Source: JAISXK01 sp031549625
GTDB taxonomy: Bacteria > Bacillota > Clostridia > Christensenellales > CAG-138
Direction: 5' to 3'
Assembly: GCA_031549625.1 (NCBI GenBank)
Contig: JAVBPK010000010.1
Span: 1-34,369 of the forward strand
Length of the DNA: 34,369 nucleotides
Shown: piece after piece, positions 18,166 through 25,813 of the stretch
Position numbering within the stretch: position 1 is the stretch's first letter
Layout of the letters: the number at the start of each line of letters is the position of its first letter
The notes under the pieces: model-generated
The model's input: only the letters and a program-made list of their open reading frames with translations
Told to the model about the DNA's origin: nothing
Databases searched by the model: none
Made by a program: the position numbers and the translations under genes

Positions 18166-19256
18166 GCTGCCACCTCCTGCGCCAGAAACATGAGGGCAGC
18201 CGTGCCGCCAAAGAACAAGCCCGCCCATTTCAGCACGGCAGCCATGCTGATCGGCAGCTTGCCGGCTGTTTTTCCCGTTTGCCCATTGATGCAAAACATG
18301 TATTCTTTGGAATTGTGGCGCGCTGAAATCATCCATACCGGAAACATGACGTACTGGCGGCCGATGTTTTCTGTGGCGCAGCTGCCATCCTTTACCCGCA
18401 CAGTGGTATACCCGCTGATCGTTTGCGTCAGCTGCTGCCGCATCACTTGCTGGGCAATCGCGCGAAATGAGGACACCAATTTTTCTTTTGCCGTATCCGC
18501 TATTTGCGCGACATGGCCGGAGAGGTAAGCAGTTTGAAATGCAACCAGTTCCTGCTTGTCGTAAGGTTCCAATCGTCGCATGGTATCGTCATCCATCTTT
18601 TCAGAACCGTCCAAGGGCAACTGCTGGATAGCCAGCCCTCCCGAACGGCGCGCCTCGTAGGTATCTACTTTTGTGTAGTCGTACTTGGAGTCGCTCCATC
18701 TTGTGACGTTTGTGCACTCAGCTTCCACTGTACCGCGCAAATCCGCATCGTATAAGAAGAAAGGCACGTACAGGCTTGCAAACACTTCGCCCCGCACCTG
18801 TTGCGCAAACACCTTTGGCAGGAACGGCTTTTTCTTAAGCAACGCTTTAAATTGCTCGGACGCCTGTTCCTTTGTGATTTTAAATGGCAAAACGAGCGCG
18901 GGCATTTCCGCCTCCGCCGCCAACCGCTCCGTAAGCGTCACATGGCCCTGGCAATAGCAGCAAAAGGTCGTGGCCGCGGATGGATCTGTAATTACCTGTG
19001 CGCCACAGTTTGGGCAGGAATAGGCCTTTGCGGAAGCGCCATAACGGGCAGTGTTCTCCTCGTCTTGCCATTCGGTATGGGCTTGCTCAGTTTGTTCTTT
19101 AATTTCCTGGTAAATGTTGTCGCTGTCGACCTGCACATTTTCAAGCTGCTCCACAGAAAAAGCCGAGCCGCAATAGTCACATACAAACGCTTTTTCCTTG
19201 ATGGTATAGTGAATATTGCTGCCGCAACTGGGGCAACGAATCATTGAAACTGACAA
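18153..19256 (-). CDS. Zinc-ribbon membrane protein
   Basis: This 367-residue protein has two N-terminal zinc ribbons: CPSC...CDYC at residues 8-30 and CPNC...CCYC at about 80-99. A soluble region of about 220 residues follows, with one hydrophobic C-terminal helix (about 335-360). Similar proteins in Firmicutes are annotated as TFIIB-type zinc-ribbon proteins and are often beside TPM proteins. Here the two genes overlap by 13 bases, which implies coupled translation and a joint role at the membrane. The start is TTG: GGAGGTG is five bases before TTG 19256 but 17 bases before the ATG at 19244. A strong promoter lies at 19322-19350. No enzymatic function can be stated. Confidence 0.8.
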   Translation of the reverse strand: MSVSMIRCPSCGSNIHYTIKEKAFVCDYCGSAFSVEQLENVQVDSDNIYQEIKEQTEQAHTEWQDEENTARYGASAKAYSCPNCGAQVITDPSAATTFCCYCQGHVTLTERLAAEAEMPALVLPFKITKEQASEQFKALLKKKPFLPKVFAQQVRGEVFASLYVPFFLYDADLRGTVEAECTNVTRWSDSKYDYTKVDTYEARRSGGLAIQQLPLDGSEKMDDDTMRRLEPYDKQELVAFQTAYLSGHVAQIADTAKEKLVSSFRAIAQQVMRQQLTQTISGYTTVRVKDGSCATENIGRQYVMFPVWMISARHNSKEYMFCINGQTGKTAGKLPISMAAVLKWAGLFFGGTAALMFLAQEVAAWVR

Positions 19257-19261
19257 GTTTG

Positions 19262-19268
19262 CACCTCC
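19262..19268 (-). promoter_or_regulatory. Ribosome binding site that selects a TTG start
   Basis: On the minus strand this reads GGAGGTG, a near-perfect anti-16S match. It lies five bases before TTG 19256, whereas the first in-frame ATG is too far away to use it. This decides the start of the zinc-ribbon gene. Confidence 0.75.
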
Positions 19269-19321
19269 GTTCTCTCATATGCCTTTATATATATGCCGCT
19301 CAACCCTATAGATTTGTATTA

Positions 19322-19350
19322 ATTATAGAATACCGGAGCCAATATGCCAA
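19322..19350 (-). promoter_or_regulatory. Predicted promoter of the zinc-ribbon/TPM operon
   Basis: On the minus strand TTGGCA (19345-19350) and TATAAT (19322-19327) are separated by exactly 17 bases. The start of transcription would be near 19315, about 60 bases before the TTG start. Confidence 0.75.
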
Positions 19351-19364
19351 CCCATTTTCCTCGC

Positions 19365-19393
19365 TTGCCATCCCTTTTAAAAATGCGTATAGT
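19365..19393 (+). promoter_or_regulatory. Predicted promoter of the TIM-barrel isomerase gene
   Basis: TTGCCA (19365-19370) and TATAGT (19388-19393) are separated by 17 bases. Transcription would start near 19400, leaving a 25-base leader with an AAGGAG ribosome site. It stands back to back with the minus-strand promoter, the two -35 boxes 14 bases apart. Confidence 0.7.
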
Positions 19394-19424
19394 ATAGCAT
19401 ATATGATGTGAAGGAGATTCAATC

Positions 19425-20252
19425 ATGCTAAAGTCGTTACATCTCAATTCCATTAAATACGCCAATCTGCGCACTTCATTTCGTCTGGCGCACGAATGCG
19501 GGTTTCAGGCCGTGGAAATTTCCGTGCCAAAGCTGCGTAACTTCCTTGAAATCGGCAATTCGCCCAAGGATGTTGTCGCCTTGCTGCAGGAATATGCGCT
19601 TGTTCCGGTGTGCGTAAACGATATTTTTGGCGTGGAAAGCATGCGACCTGAAGAGCGCGCACGCATATTTGCAGAGATGGAATTTCTCGCGCCCGTTACC
19701 CAGGCTATTGGCTGCAAAACCTTGCAGGTTTGCCCTCTTACCGAGCTTGCAGAGCTTTCCTGGCCCGAAGCGCGGCGCATGACCGCGAAAAACATCCGCA
19801 AGCTTGCGGATATGGCCGCGCCTTACGGCATACGCATACAGCTGGAAACCATGGCATGGGCTCCCGTGCATTCTCTTGCGCTGGGCCTTGAAACTTTACA
19901 GGAGGCTGGCGCGGCCAACACCGGTATTTCCATCGATACCTGGCATTTCTACGCTGGCGGCGAAACAACGCCGGATGATGTGGCAAAGATGGATAAACAC
20001 TTGATGTGCAACATCCACTTCTGCGACGGCCGGCGTCCGCATCCCGGCGAGGCTTGGGACGAAGAAGTGCAGCGCGCATATTACCCCGGCGAAGGCGATA
20101 TCCCCTTGCAAGAATACGCGGATGCCATTCGCGCCACAGGATATGACGGGCCATGGTCTATTGAATTGATCAGCCGGAAACATTGGGAAGAAGACAGCCG
20201 CGTCGTAGCACAAACACTCTACGCGGGGCTGAGCAAATATTGCGATAAATAA
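19425..20252 (+). CDS. Sugar phosphate isomerase/epimerase-like TIM-barrel protein (AP_endonuc_2 fold)
   Basis: This 275-residue cytosolic protein has the xylose-isomerase-like TIM barrel. The expected metal-binding residues are visible: Glu141 (QLETMAW), Asp171 (IDTWHFY), His198 (NIHFCDG) and Glu247 (SIELISRKHWE). The family interconverts ketoses or their phosphates using a divalent metal. A good AAGGAG site precedes the ATG. The gene is convergent with the DUF401 permease, with only 25 bases between stop codons. It is the first gene outside the dehydrogenase/DhaK/DhaL cluster, so it may isomerise the ketose or ketose phosphate produced there. That link is inference from position only. Confidence 0.85.
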   Translation: MLKSLHLNSIKYANLRTSFRLAHECGFQAVEISVPKLRNFLEIGNSPKDVVALLQEYALVPVCVNDIFGVESMRPEERARIFAEMEFLAPVTQAIGCKTLQVCPLTELAELSWPEARRMTAKNIRKLADMAAPYGIRIQLETMAWAPVHSLALGLETLQEAGAANTGISIDTWHFYAGGETTPDDVAKMDKHLMCNIHFCDGRRPHPGEAWDEEVQRAYYPGEGDIPLQEYADAIRATGYDGPWSIELISRKHWEEDSRVVAQTLYAGLSKYCDK

Positions 20253-20277
20253 CCTCTGCGCCTGCCATAATATGGAT

Positions 20278-21489
20278 TTACAGCACAGCAGTCAACAGCC
20301 AATAGTACGCTACAAGCACCGCGCAAAACACCGCCAATACGGGTACGGATTTTTTTGCCAGAGCCCCCAGGCTGATCTTGAAATAGGAAGTTATAACGCT
20401 GAGGCAAACATGCGTCGGCGTTATTTGATTTGCCGCCCATGCCAAGCCCATCAGCAGCACAAACAGGGGCAAGCCCGCGTTTGGGATGGTTAGAAACGCA
20501 AGCGGTATGCCGAGCGCAGCTATGGCCTGCGACCCCGCTATGATGGTGCCGATAAAGAATATCAGCGAAAATATGGCCACTTCCGGCAGCGGCAGGGCTG
20601 AGAAAATACCCGGCAGCGCCGCTATGACGCCCGTAGCTGCCAGCACATCTTTGAATAGCAGAATGAAAAACGTACTGAACAACAGATTTTTTTCGAACGC
20701 GGGCCCGACAAATGAGCGCAATTCTCCAAACGAGAATTTGCCCACGAACACCAACAGCGTGATTGCCACGATTGTAGCAATATACACGGGCACAGGGAAC
20801 GCAAGTATCATCACGACGATCAGCACGACGGGCCAGCAACCTCGAAACAGGGATTTCAGATCCGCCGCTTTGCTTTCACTTTTGGGCAAGCTGGTTTCTT
20901 TGGGCACCTTTCGAAGGAAAAACACATATCCCAATATCGCCATGACAACCACCATAGGCAACATCGCTATGATGAACGGGCCCGCCGTCACCACACCCTG
21001 CGTGAGGCTTATGGAAATCATGATGGAGGAAAACATGGGCAGTATGCTCTCCGGCAAGTGCCTGAAATAGGATGCTATAAACGCCTTTTCTTCTGTGGGC
21101 AGGGCGTCTCCTACGCATTTATCCACGACCTCGCCGCAAAGCGCCACCACGCTTGCCGAAGGCAACAGGCCCAAGAAAGTGGGCGCCAGTGATGCCGTCC
21201 AGCGACGGTTATTGAACAGTTTATCCAGCGATTGCTGTGCCAGCTGCAAGCTGCCCCTTGCCTCCAACATGCGCTGCAAATACGTTATCAGGTAAAAAAG
21301 CAATAACACGGAAAGTGTAGACCAGCTGACCGCTGCCTTGAGGATCGTGCTGAAAAACAGCCCGATATTCATCCAAAATAATACCGCCGTAGCCACGATA
21401 GCCGCAACAACCGCCAAGTATAACGGTTTTTTGAGCCTCAGCACGAGCACCATGACGGCAAGTATGGCTGTCAGCTTCAGCATTTCCAT
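20278..21489 (-). CDS. DUF401-family integral membrane transporter
   Basis: This 403-residue protein has about ten hydrophobic helices and matches the DUF401 family, which is related to the GntP/ion-transporter type of secondary carriers. Recognisable stretches are FLGLLPSASVVALCGEVVDK near residue 105 and AWAANQITPTHVCLSV near residue 350. ATG 21489 was chosen because GGGGGAAG is six bases upstream. The longer frame back to 21546 would run across the predicted promoter. The gene lies 170 bases downstream of dhaL on the same strand. It may import the substrate of the dehydrogenase/kinase cluster, but DUF401 substrates are not established. Confidence 0.8.
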   Translation of the reverse strand: MEMLKLTAILAVMVLVLRLKKPLYLAVVAAIVATAVLFWMNIGLFFSTILKAAVSWSTLSVLLLFYLITYLQRMLEARGSLQLAQQSLDKLFNNRRWTASLAPTFLGLLPSASVVALCGEVVDKCVGDALPTEEKAFIASYFRHLPESILPMFSSIMISISLTQGVVTAGPFIIAMLPMVVVMAILGYVFFLRKVPKETSLPKSESKAADLKSLFRGCWPVVLIVVMILAFPVPVYIATIVAITLLVFVGKFSFGELRSFVGPAFEKNLLFSTFFILLFKDVLAATGVIAALPGIFSALPLPEVAIFSLIFFIGTIIAGSQAIAALGIPLAFLTIPNAGLPLFVLLMGLAWAANQITPTHVCLSVITSYFKISLGALAKKSVPVLAVFCAVLVAYYWLLTAVL

Positions 21490-21525
21490 AAGGCGCTTCC
21501 CCCGTTCATTTTTCCGCTTTGCACA

Positions 21526-21554
21526 AGTATAACGTAAACGCGTCACACAATAAA
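21526..21554 (-). promoter_or_regulatory. Weak promoter candidate with adjacent imperfect palindrome, DUF401 gene
   Basis: On the minus strand TATACT (21526-21531) follows a poor -35, TTTATT (21549-21554), at 17 bases. Between them is GTAAACGCGTCAC (21534-21546, plus strand), an imperfect palindrome with a central CGCG that could be an operator. Separate expression of the permease is possible but not certain. Confidence 0.35.
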
Positions 21555-21659
21555 GCAGTTGGAAAAATATATATGGGATTTATTGGCGGGTTCGGATTGC
21601 TCTTGTTACCCCGATTTTAGCATGTTGGGGCAGCAACCCTGTTGCGGCGGCGCGCCGTT

Positions 21660-22307
21660 TTACTCCTGTTTTTCCATAACCGCCATTATGCCGTCGGCCA
21701 TGGCTTCCAATAAGATGCAGCAGGAAGTAGCGCCCGCGTCCAAGACGCCTCTGGATCGCTCTCCCAGCCGACTGGAGCGGCCAAATTTCGCGGTTAATTC
21801 TTTTGTGCTTTCCATACCCGCTTTTGCGGCCGCCTTCATTTGGCAGAGCGCCTCCGCAAATCCGGAACCCGCTGCCGCTTTCGCCAAAGCCGCCTGCGCG
21901 GGTACAAGCGCGTCGACCAACGTTTTGTCGCCCACCCGCGCTTCTACGATATCGTACAAGCCATTCAGCCCCGCCTGCAGCATATCCGCCAATTCCCGCG
22001 CGCCGATTTCTTCGCTATCTGCGCCGGCTTCCGCCATATCCATGAAAACCGTACCGTATATCGGCCCCATAGAGCCGCCGATCTGGCTGAACAGCAATGT
22101 ACCTAACGCGTCCAGCCCTTCTGTGAAGGAAATCGCCTTATCCGCAATTTGTTCGCCAAACATGGTGAACCCTTTGTTCATGTTCGCACCGTGATCGCCA
22201 TCGCCTATCAAGCCGTCCACTTCGCTCAGGTAAGCCTTGTTTTCCTGTATGGCCGCTACCATACGCAGCAATACCGGTTTACCGCCGCTGTTTTTAAACG
22301 CGTTCAT
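21660..22307 (-). CDS. dhaL: DhaL-like dihydroxyacetone kinase nucleotide-binding subunit
   Basis: This 215-residue protein is the ADP/ATP-binding subunit of a DhaK-family kinase. It has the magnesium-coordinating Asp31, Asp36 and Asp38 (VDGLIGDGDHGANM), then SQIGGSMGPIYG and VGDKTLVDAL near residue 120. RGVLDAGATSC near residue 190 closes the nucleotide site. Length and motif spacing are normal for DhaL. It starts seven bases after the DhaK-like gene with GAGG upstream. No DhaM or other PTS gene is in the window, so either ATP is the direct donor or DhaM is elsewhere. Partner and substrate follow from the DhaK-like subunit. Confidence 0.9.
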   Translation of the reverse strand: MNAFKNSGGKPVLLRMVAAIQENKAYLSEVDGLIGDGDHGANMNKGFTMFGEQIADKAISFTEGLDALGTLLFSQIGGSMGPIYGTVFMDMAEAGADSEEIGARELADMLQAGLNGLYDIVEARVGDKTLVDALVPAQAALAKAAAGSGFAEALCQMKAAAKAGMESTKELTAKFGRSSRLGERSRGVLDAGATSCCILLEAMADGIMAVMEKQE

Positions 22308-22314
22308 ATTTGCC

Positions 22315-23310
22315 TCATTTCTGTTTTAGCCCTACGCTATAGCAGGGCATATCCATGAGCTCTTTCAGTTCGTCGTCCAGCTTCATAAGTGTCAGCGTGG
22401 CGCCCATCATCTCCAGCGACGTAAAATAGTTGCCCACATAGCTGCGGTGAATTTTAATGCCTTGCGCAGACAGGATTTGCTCGATTTCATCGTATAATAC
22501 ATACAATTCCATAACCGGCGTTGCCCCAAGGCCGCTTACAAGGACAACCACCTCATCGCCAGCCACAAACGGATAATCCGGCAATACGATATCCACCATG
22601 CGCTTTGCCATTTGCGCCGCGGTTTCCATGGCCGTCACCTGAATGCCCGGCTCGCCATGATGGCCGATCCCAACTTCCATGGTACCCGCTTTGATTTCGA
22701 AATTTGGGTGCCCCACGGCTGGCAATGTGCAGGGTGTCAGGCCGATGCCTACGCTGCGCGTATTGTCTATGGCCTTTTGCGCGGCGGCTATCACCGCGTC
22801 CAGCTCCGCGCCCTGCGCGGCCTTTGCCCCGCCGCATTTCCACATGAGCACTTCGCCCGCCACGCCGCGGCGCTTTTCGCGCTGATCTTTCGGCGCGGAA
22901 GCCACGTCGTCGTTTGCCACGACGGTGTTAACAGCGATGCCCTCCTTTTTCGCCATTTTTACCGCCATTTTTACATTCATATTATCGCCGGAATAGTTGC
23001 CATACAAGCAAGCTACGCCCTTACCTTGATCCGCAGCCTTAAAAGCATCCAAAAACGCCGCCGCCGTCGGCGAGGAACAGATTTCCCCCACCGCCACCGC
23101 GTCACAAAGATTCTCGCCGATGTAACCGATGAAGGCCGGTTTATGCCCGCTGCCTCCACCAGTTACCACGCCCACCCGGCCATCCGGCATGTTCACGCGC
23201 TTTACTACGCGCGGATTTCCCGTCTTCTCCACGATATCATTGTGACTTTTCAAAAAGCCTTTCAGCATTTCGTCCACAACATAATCTGGATTATTCAGTA
23301 TTCGTTGCAT
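22315..23310 (-). CDS. dhaK: DhaK-like ketose (dihydroxyacetone/erythrulose-type) kinase substrate subunit
   Basis: This 331-residue protein binds a short ketose covalently and presents it for phosphorylation. The key residues of the family are present: His56 in GGGSGHKP, the aspartate in NYSGDNMN near residue 110, and the substrate-binding His218 in GIGHHGEPGI. The common motif is GGGSGHEP, and here Glu57 is replaced by Lys. DhaK-type kinases act on dihydroxyacetone, and relatives act on C4 ketoses such as erythrulose. The Lys variant and the dehydrogenase neighbour make a ketose other than dihydroxyacetone plausible. GGGGG stands six bases before the ATG, and the gene is 11 bases downstream of the dehydrogenase gene. 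Confidence 0.9.
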   Translation of the reverse strand: MQRILNNPDYVVDEMLKGFLKSHNDIVEKTGNPRVVKRVNMPDGRVGVVTGGGSGHKPAFIGYIGENLCDAVAVGEICSSPTAAAFLDAFKAADQGKGVACLYGNYSGDNMNVKMAVKMAKKEGIAVNTVVANDDVASAPKDQREKRRGVAGEVLMWKCGGAKAAQGAELDAVIAAAQKAIDNTRSVGIGLTPCTLPAVGHPNFEIKAGTMEVGIGHHGEPGIQVTAMETAAQMAKRMVDIVLPDYPFVAGDEVVVLVSGLGATPVMELYVLYDEIEQILSAQGIKIHRSYVGNYFTSLEMMGATLTLMKLDDELKELMDMPCYSVGLKQK

Positions 23311-23321
23311 GCGTTGCCCCC

Positions 23322-24413
23322 TTATGCTTTTTGTTCCGGAACTAAAACAACTTTGAATGTGCCTTCCTTGCTTGCGGCGGCTATTTCAAACGCTTCCGCC
23401 CATTTCTCCAGCGGAAACGAATGGGAAACCACGCCCGCAGTCGGCATCTTGCCATTGCCTACCCATTCTATGACCGTGCCATAGCAATAGGGGCTCAAAT
23501 GAACGCCCAGCAAATCCAATTCCTTGCGATCGCTGATTATGCTCCAATCCACGGAAACAAGATCCGCAAACACGCTGAATTCCACAAACCGGCCCATCTT
23601 GCGTATCATTTCCAGGCCTTGCTTTACGCTGGACGGGTGCCCCGTCGCTTCGATATAAATATCGCAGCCATAGCCGCCCGTCAAATCCTTCACTTTGCGC
23701 ACGATGTCTTCCTTGCTCGGATTCATCACGATATCCGCGCCAAACTCCCTTGCCTTTTCCAGACGCTTATCGTTCATATCCAATACCACGAGCAATTTGG
23801 GGTTCCTTTGCTTGATGGCCCCCACCATGCCCAGCCCCAACGTACCTGCGCCCGAAAGCACAACCACATCGGTATTGCCAACCTGCGCGCGATCCACACA
23901 GTGCCAGGAACAACCATAGGGTTCAACAAGTATCGCTTTTTCTATGGGCATATCCGCCGGAATAAGATGGCTGATGGCTTCCTTTGTAAGGCGCACATAT
24001 TCCGCCATACCGCCGTTTACATTGTTTTGAAAACCAAAGAGATCATGTTTTTCGCACATCCAATAACGCCCCGTTGTGCAGAACATGCATGTACCGCATG
24101 GCACGATTTGTTCCGGGCAAATGCGGTCGCCCAGTTTCCATTCGCCCTTTACGCCCGGGCCTATTTCTACAACCTTGCCCACAAATTCATGCCCGGGAAT
24201 CATGGGCGCCTTGATATACGGCGGATTGCCGTCCCCGCCCCAGAAGCTGGGGGCGCCATGCATGGCTTTGATATCGCCCGCGCATATGCCGCACGCTTCC
24301 ACCTTGAGAATCATTTCCCCTTCGCCCGCGCGCGGAACGTCTACCATTTCAAACCGGTAATCACCCGGCGCATAGGCTACTACGGCCTTCATTTTAGACG
24401 GTAGATTTGACAT
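23322..24413 (-). CDS. Zinc-dependent medium-chain polyol/alcohol dehydrogenase
   Basis: This 363-residue enzyme belongs to the sorbitol/threonine/threitol dehydrogenase group. Catalytic zinc ligands are Cys44 (CGICAGD) and His75-Glu76 (IPGHEFVG). The structural zinc loop has Cys106, 109, 112 and 120 (PCGTCMFCTTGRYWMC). The Rossmann motif is LSGAGTLGLGMVG near residue 187. It probably oxidises a polyol to a ketose, which the DhaK/DhaL pair encoded 11 bases downstream would phosphorylate. The start has GGAGGG seven bases upstream. It is the first gene of the minus-strand operon, and a degenerate copy of the LysR-type box lies upstream. The substrate is not determined; erythritol or threitol is one possibility. 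Confidence 0.9.
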   Translation of the reverse strand: MSNLPSKMKAVVAYAPGDYRFEMVDVPRAGEGEMILKVEACGICAGDIKAMHGAPSFWGGDGNPPYIKAPMIPGHEFVGKVVEIGPGVKGEWKLGDRICPEQIVPCGTCMFCTTGRYWMCEKHDLFGFQNNVNGGMAEYVRLTKEAISHLIPADMPIEKAILVEPYGCSWHCVDRAQVGNTDVVVLSGAGTLGLGMVGAIKQRNPKLLVVLDMNDKRLEKAREFGADIVMNPSKEDIVRKVKDLTGGYGCDIYIEATGHPSSVKQGLEMIRKMGRFVEFSVFADLVSVDWSIISDRKELDLLGVHLSPYCYGTVIEWVGNGKMPTAGVVSHSFPLEKWAEAFEIAAASKEGTFKVVLVPEQKA

Positions 24414-24550
24414 ATTTTGACCCTCCTGTTGTGTATATATTGAAGCAAATCGTGAGAGTGAGGCTTGTATTTGCCCCTTGCGCGCCTATAGCGGCAGGGC
24501 GCAAAACGACAGCGCTTTTGGCCAGACCGGCCTATATTTGTATGATTCTT

Positions 24551-24579
24551 AGTATACCGTTTCTCTTACCGAAATAAAA
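24551..24579 (-). promoter_or_regulatory. Predicted activator-dependent promoter of the dehydrogenase-dhaK-dhaL operon
   Basis: On the minus strand TATACT (24551-24556) is a good -10, while the -35 position (TTTTAT, 24574-24579) is poor, as is common for activated promoters. Transcription would start near 24544. An AT-rich palindrome TATAAATCTTATA (24584-24596), which fits the T-N11-A LysR motif, is centred near -46. Confidence 0.45.
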
Positions 24580-24596
24580 ATACTATAAATCTTATA

Positions 24597-24622
24597 ATTA
24601 CATATAAAAATCACTATGAAAC
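24597..24622. promoter_or_regulatory. Degenerate second copy of the LysR-type box
   Basis: One half-site, CTATGAAAC (24614-24622), is identical to the right arm of the 26-base box at 25585-25610, and the identity extends to 11 bases (CACTATGAAAC). At the same spacing the other arm matches six of nine positions, for 19 of 26 overall. Its centre is about 66 bases before the predicted start of the dehydrogenase operon. It directly abuts the lysR terminator. Confidence 0.6.
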
Positions 24623-24662
24623 AAAAAAGGCGCTTGCCATGCTCTCCCGCACGACAAGCGCC
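24623..24662 (-). terminator. Intrinsic terminator of the LysR-type gene
   Basis: GGCGCTTG (24629-24636) pairs perfectly with CAAGCGCC (24655-24662). Read on the minus strand, the stem is followed at once by six T residues (24623-24628). It lies 16 bases after the lysR stop codon. A T-run also follows on the plus strand (24668-24673), so it may act in both directions. Confidence 0.82.
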
Positions 24663-24678
24663 CGCTCTTTTTTGTATT

Positions 24679-25572
24679 TTACCGGCTCATCATAGTATTT
24701 ACATATTTCGTAAATTCCTCTGTGAACTGTTCCATCAGCGGCGTAAACTTTTTATCCTTGTGATAGTAAAAGTTGATATAGCGGACGGCATCAAACCCCT
24801 CCACATGCAGAATAACAATCCGATTATCCGGCACAGCCTGGATATGATTGAGCGAAAGAAAAGCAATGCCCAGATTTTCCGCCACGGCGTTGATAAGCGC
24901 CATGACACTGATGCTCTCCCACATTGGCGTAAGCGTGATGTTGTTATTTAAGAAAAATGTTTCCACCGCCATAAACGTGGGGCTCGACCGTTCACGGAGC
25001 AACAAATTGCACTTCGCCAGCTCCGCCGCCGTCACGACTTTCTTTTTCGCCAATGGATGATCCTTGTGGCAAATGGCTACAATCTCGCTGCAATGCAGGG
25101 GGCGTTTGAGGATATTCGGCGTATCCGGGATGCTTTCCATGATGACAAAATCCAGCGAATTATCCGTTAGCGCCAAGGCGTTTAAATCTGTGCGATCTAC
25201 ATGCACAAATATCTTTGCCGTCGGATTTGTTTCGCCGAATTGTTTGATAAATTTAGGAAATATCAGCTTGCCAAGCGCCGTTCCTGTGCCCAGGCGGATG
25301 GTGTCCGGGTAATGCTTGCTGCTGCAAAGCAGCTCGATTTCATCATATAACGCCAATATGTTGCGCGCGTATGTCAGCACATCTTTTCCAAACGGAGTGA
25401 GATATAACTTTCTTGCGTAGCGTTCAAAAAGCGGATGCCCCAAATGGGTTTCCAGCTCCTTGATGGCTTGGCTTACCGACGGCTGAACAAGAAATAATTT
25501 GTTTGCCGCCGCTGTAATCGTCCCCTCCTGGCAAACTGTCACAAACACAACCAAGTGCCGCAATGTTACCAT
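24679..25572 (-). CDS. LysR-type transcriptional regulator
   Basis: This 297-residue protein has the N-terminal winged helix-turn-helix of the LysR family (MVTLRHLVVFVTVCQEGTIT, then AANKLFLVQPSVSQAIKELE). A linker helix and a two-lobed effector domain follow. Length is normal. GGGAGGG lies five bases before the ATG. It stands between the dehydrogenase/DhaK/DhaL operon and the divergent ABC/sulfatase operon. The 26-base palindrome at 25585-25610 sits over its own predicted transcription start and near -66 of the divergent operon, the classical arrangement for autorepression and activation. A second copy upstream of the dehydrogenase operon suggests that it activates both. The effector is probably an intermediate of the pathway. 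Confidence 0.92.
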   Translation of the reverse strand: MVTLRHLVVFVTVCQEGTITAAANKLFLVQPSVSQAIKELETHLGHPLFERYARKLYLTPFGKDVLTYARNILALYDEIELLCSSKHYPDTIRLGTGTALGKLIFPKFIKQFGETNPTAKIFVHVDRTDLNALALTDNSLDFVIMESIPDTPNILKRPLHCSEIVAICHKDHPLAKKKVVTAAELAKCNLLLRERSSPTFMAVETFFLNNNITLTPMWESISVMALINAVAENLGIAFLSLNHIQAVPDNRIVILHVEGFDAVRYINFYYHKDKKFTPLMEQFTEEFTKYVNTMMSR

Positions 25573-25584
25573 ATATACCCTCCC

Positions 25585-25610
25585 GTTTCATAGCCAATAC
25601 ACTATGAAAC
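25585..25610. promoter_or_regulatory. Perfect 9+9 inverted repeat: LysR-type recognition site
   Basis: GTTTCATAG (25585-25593) and CTATGAAAC (25602-25610) are perfect complements around an eight-base spacer. The centre lies about 66 bases before the predicted start of the ABC/sulfatase operon (about 25664) and overlaps the predicted lysR start (about 25609). This is the usual LysR-family recognition-site position. Confidence 0.75.
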
Positions 25611-25615
25611 TCATC

Positions 25616-25643
25616 ATAATATAACATCTTTACGATAATTGAA
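25616..25643 (-). promoter_or_regulatory. Candidate promoter of the LysR-type gene
   Basis: On the minus strand TATTAT (25616-25621) follows a weak -35, TTCAAT (25638-25643), at 16 bases. It overlaps the divergent plus-strand promoter. The predicted start near 25609 falls inside the 26-base inverted repeat. Confidence 0.4.
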
Positions 25644-25657
25644 TGTTGCGCTAAAAT
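25629..25657 (+). promoter_or_regulatory. Predicted promoter of the ABC/sulfatase operon
   Basis: TTTACG (25629-25634) and TAAAAT (25652-25657) are separated by 17 bases. Transcription would start near 25664, leaving a leader of about 150 bases before the binding-protein gene. The imperfect -35 fits activation by the LysR-type regulator. Confidence 0.5.
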
Positions 25658-25813
25658 GAAAACAGATCGAAAGGGAAGCTCATATCCGTCGGCACGCATA
25701 GCGATGCAAGTGATTTCTATTTCTCATTATACGACCAACAACAGAAAAGACAAATACCGATTCTCGAAATTAATCATGCATTCATTTTCCCAAAAAACAA
25801 AGGAGGCAGAAAA

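Noticed and set aside
22612..23484. A 290-codon plus-strand frame opposite dhaK.
   Set aside because: It is His/Arg/Ala-rich with no motif or ribosome site, and the minus-strand DhaK-like gene fully explains the region.
24668..24673. A separate plus-strand terminator using the T-run after the lysR hairpin.
   Set aside because: There is no plus-strand gene upstream that needs it. The run is noted within the lysR terminator entry.
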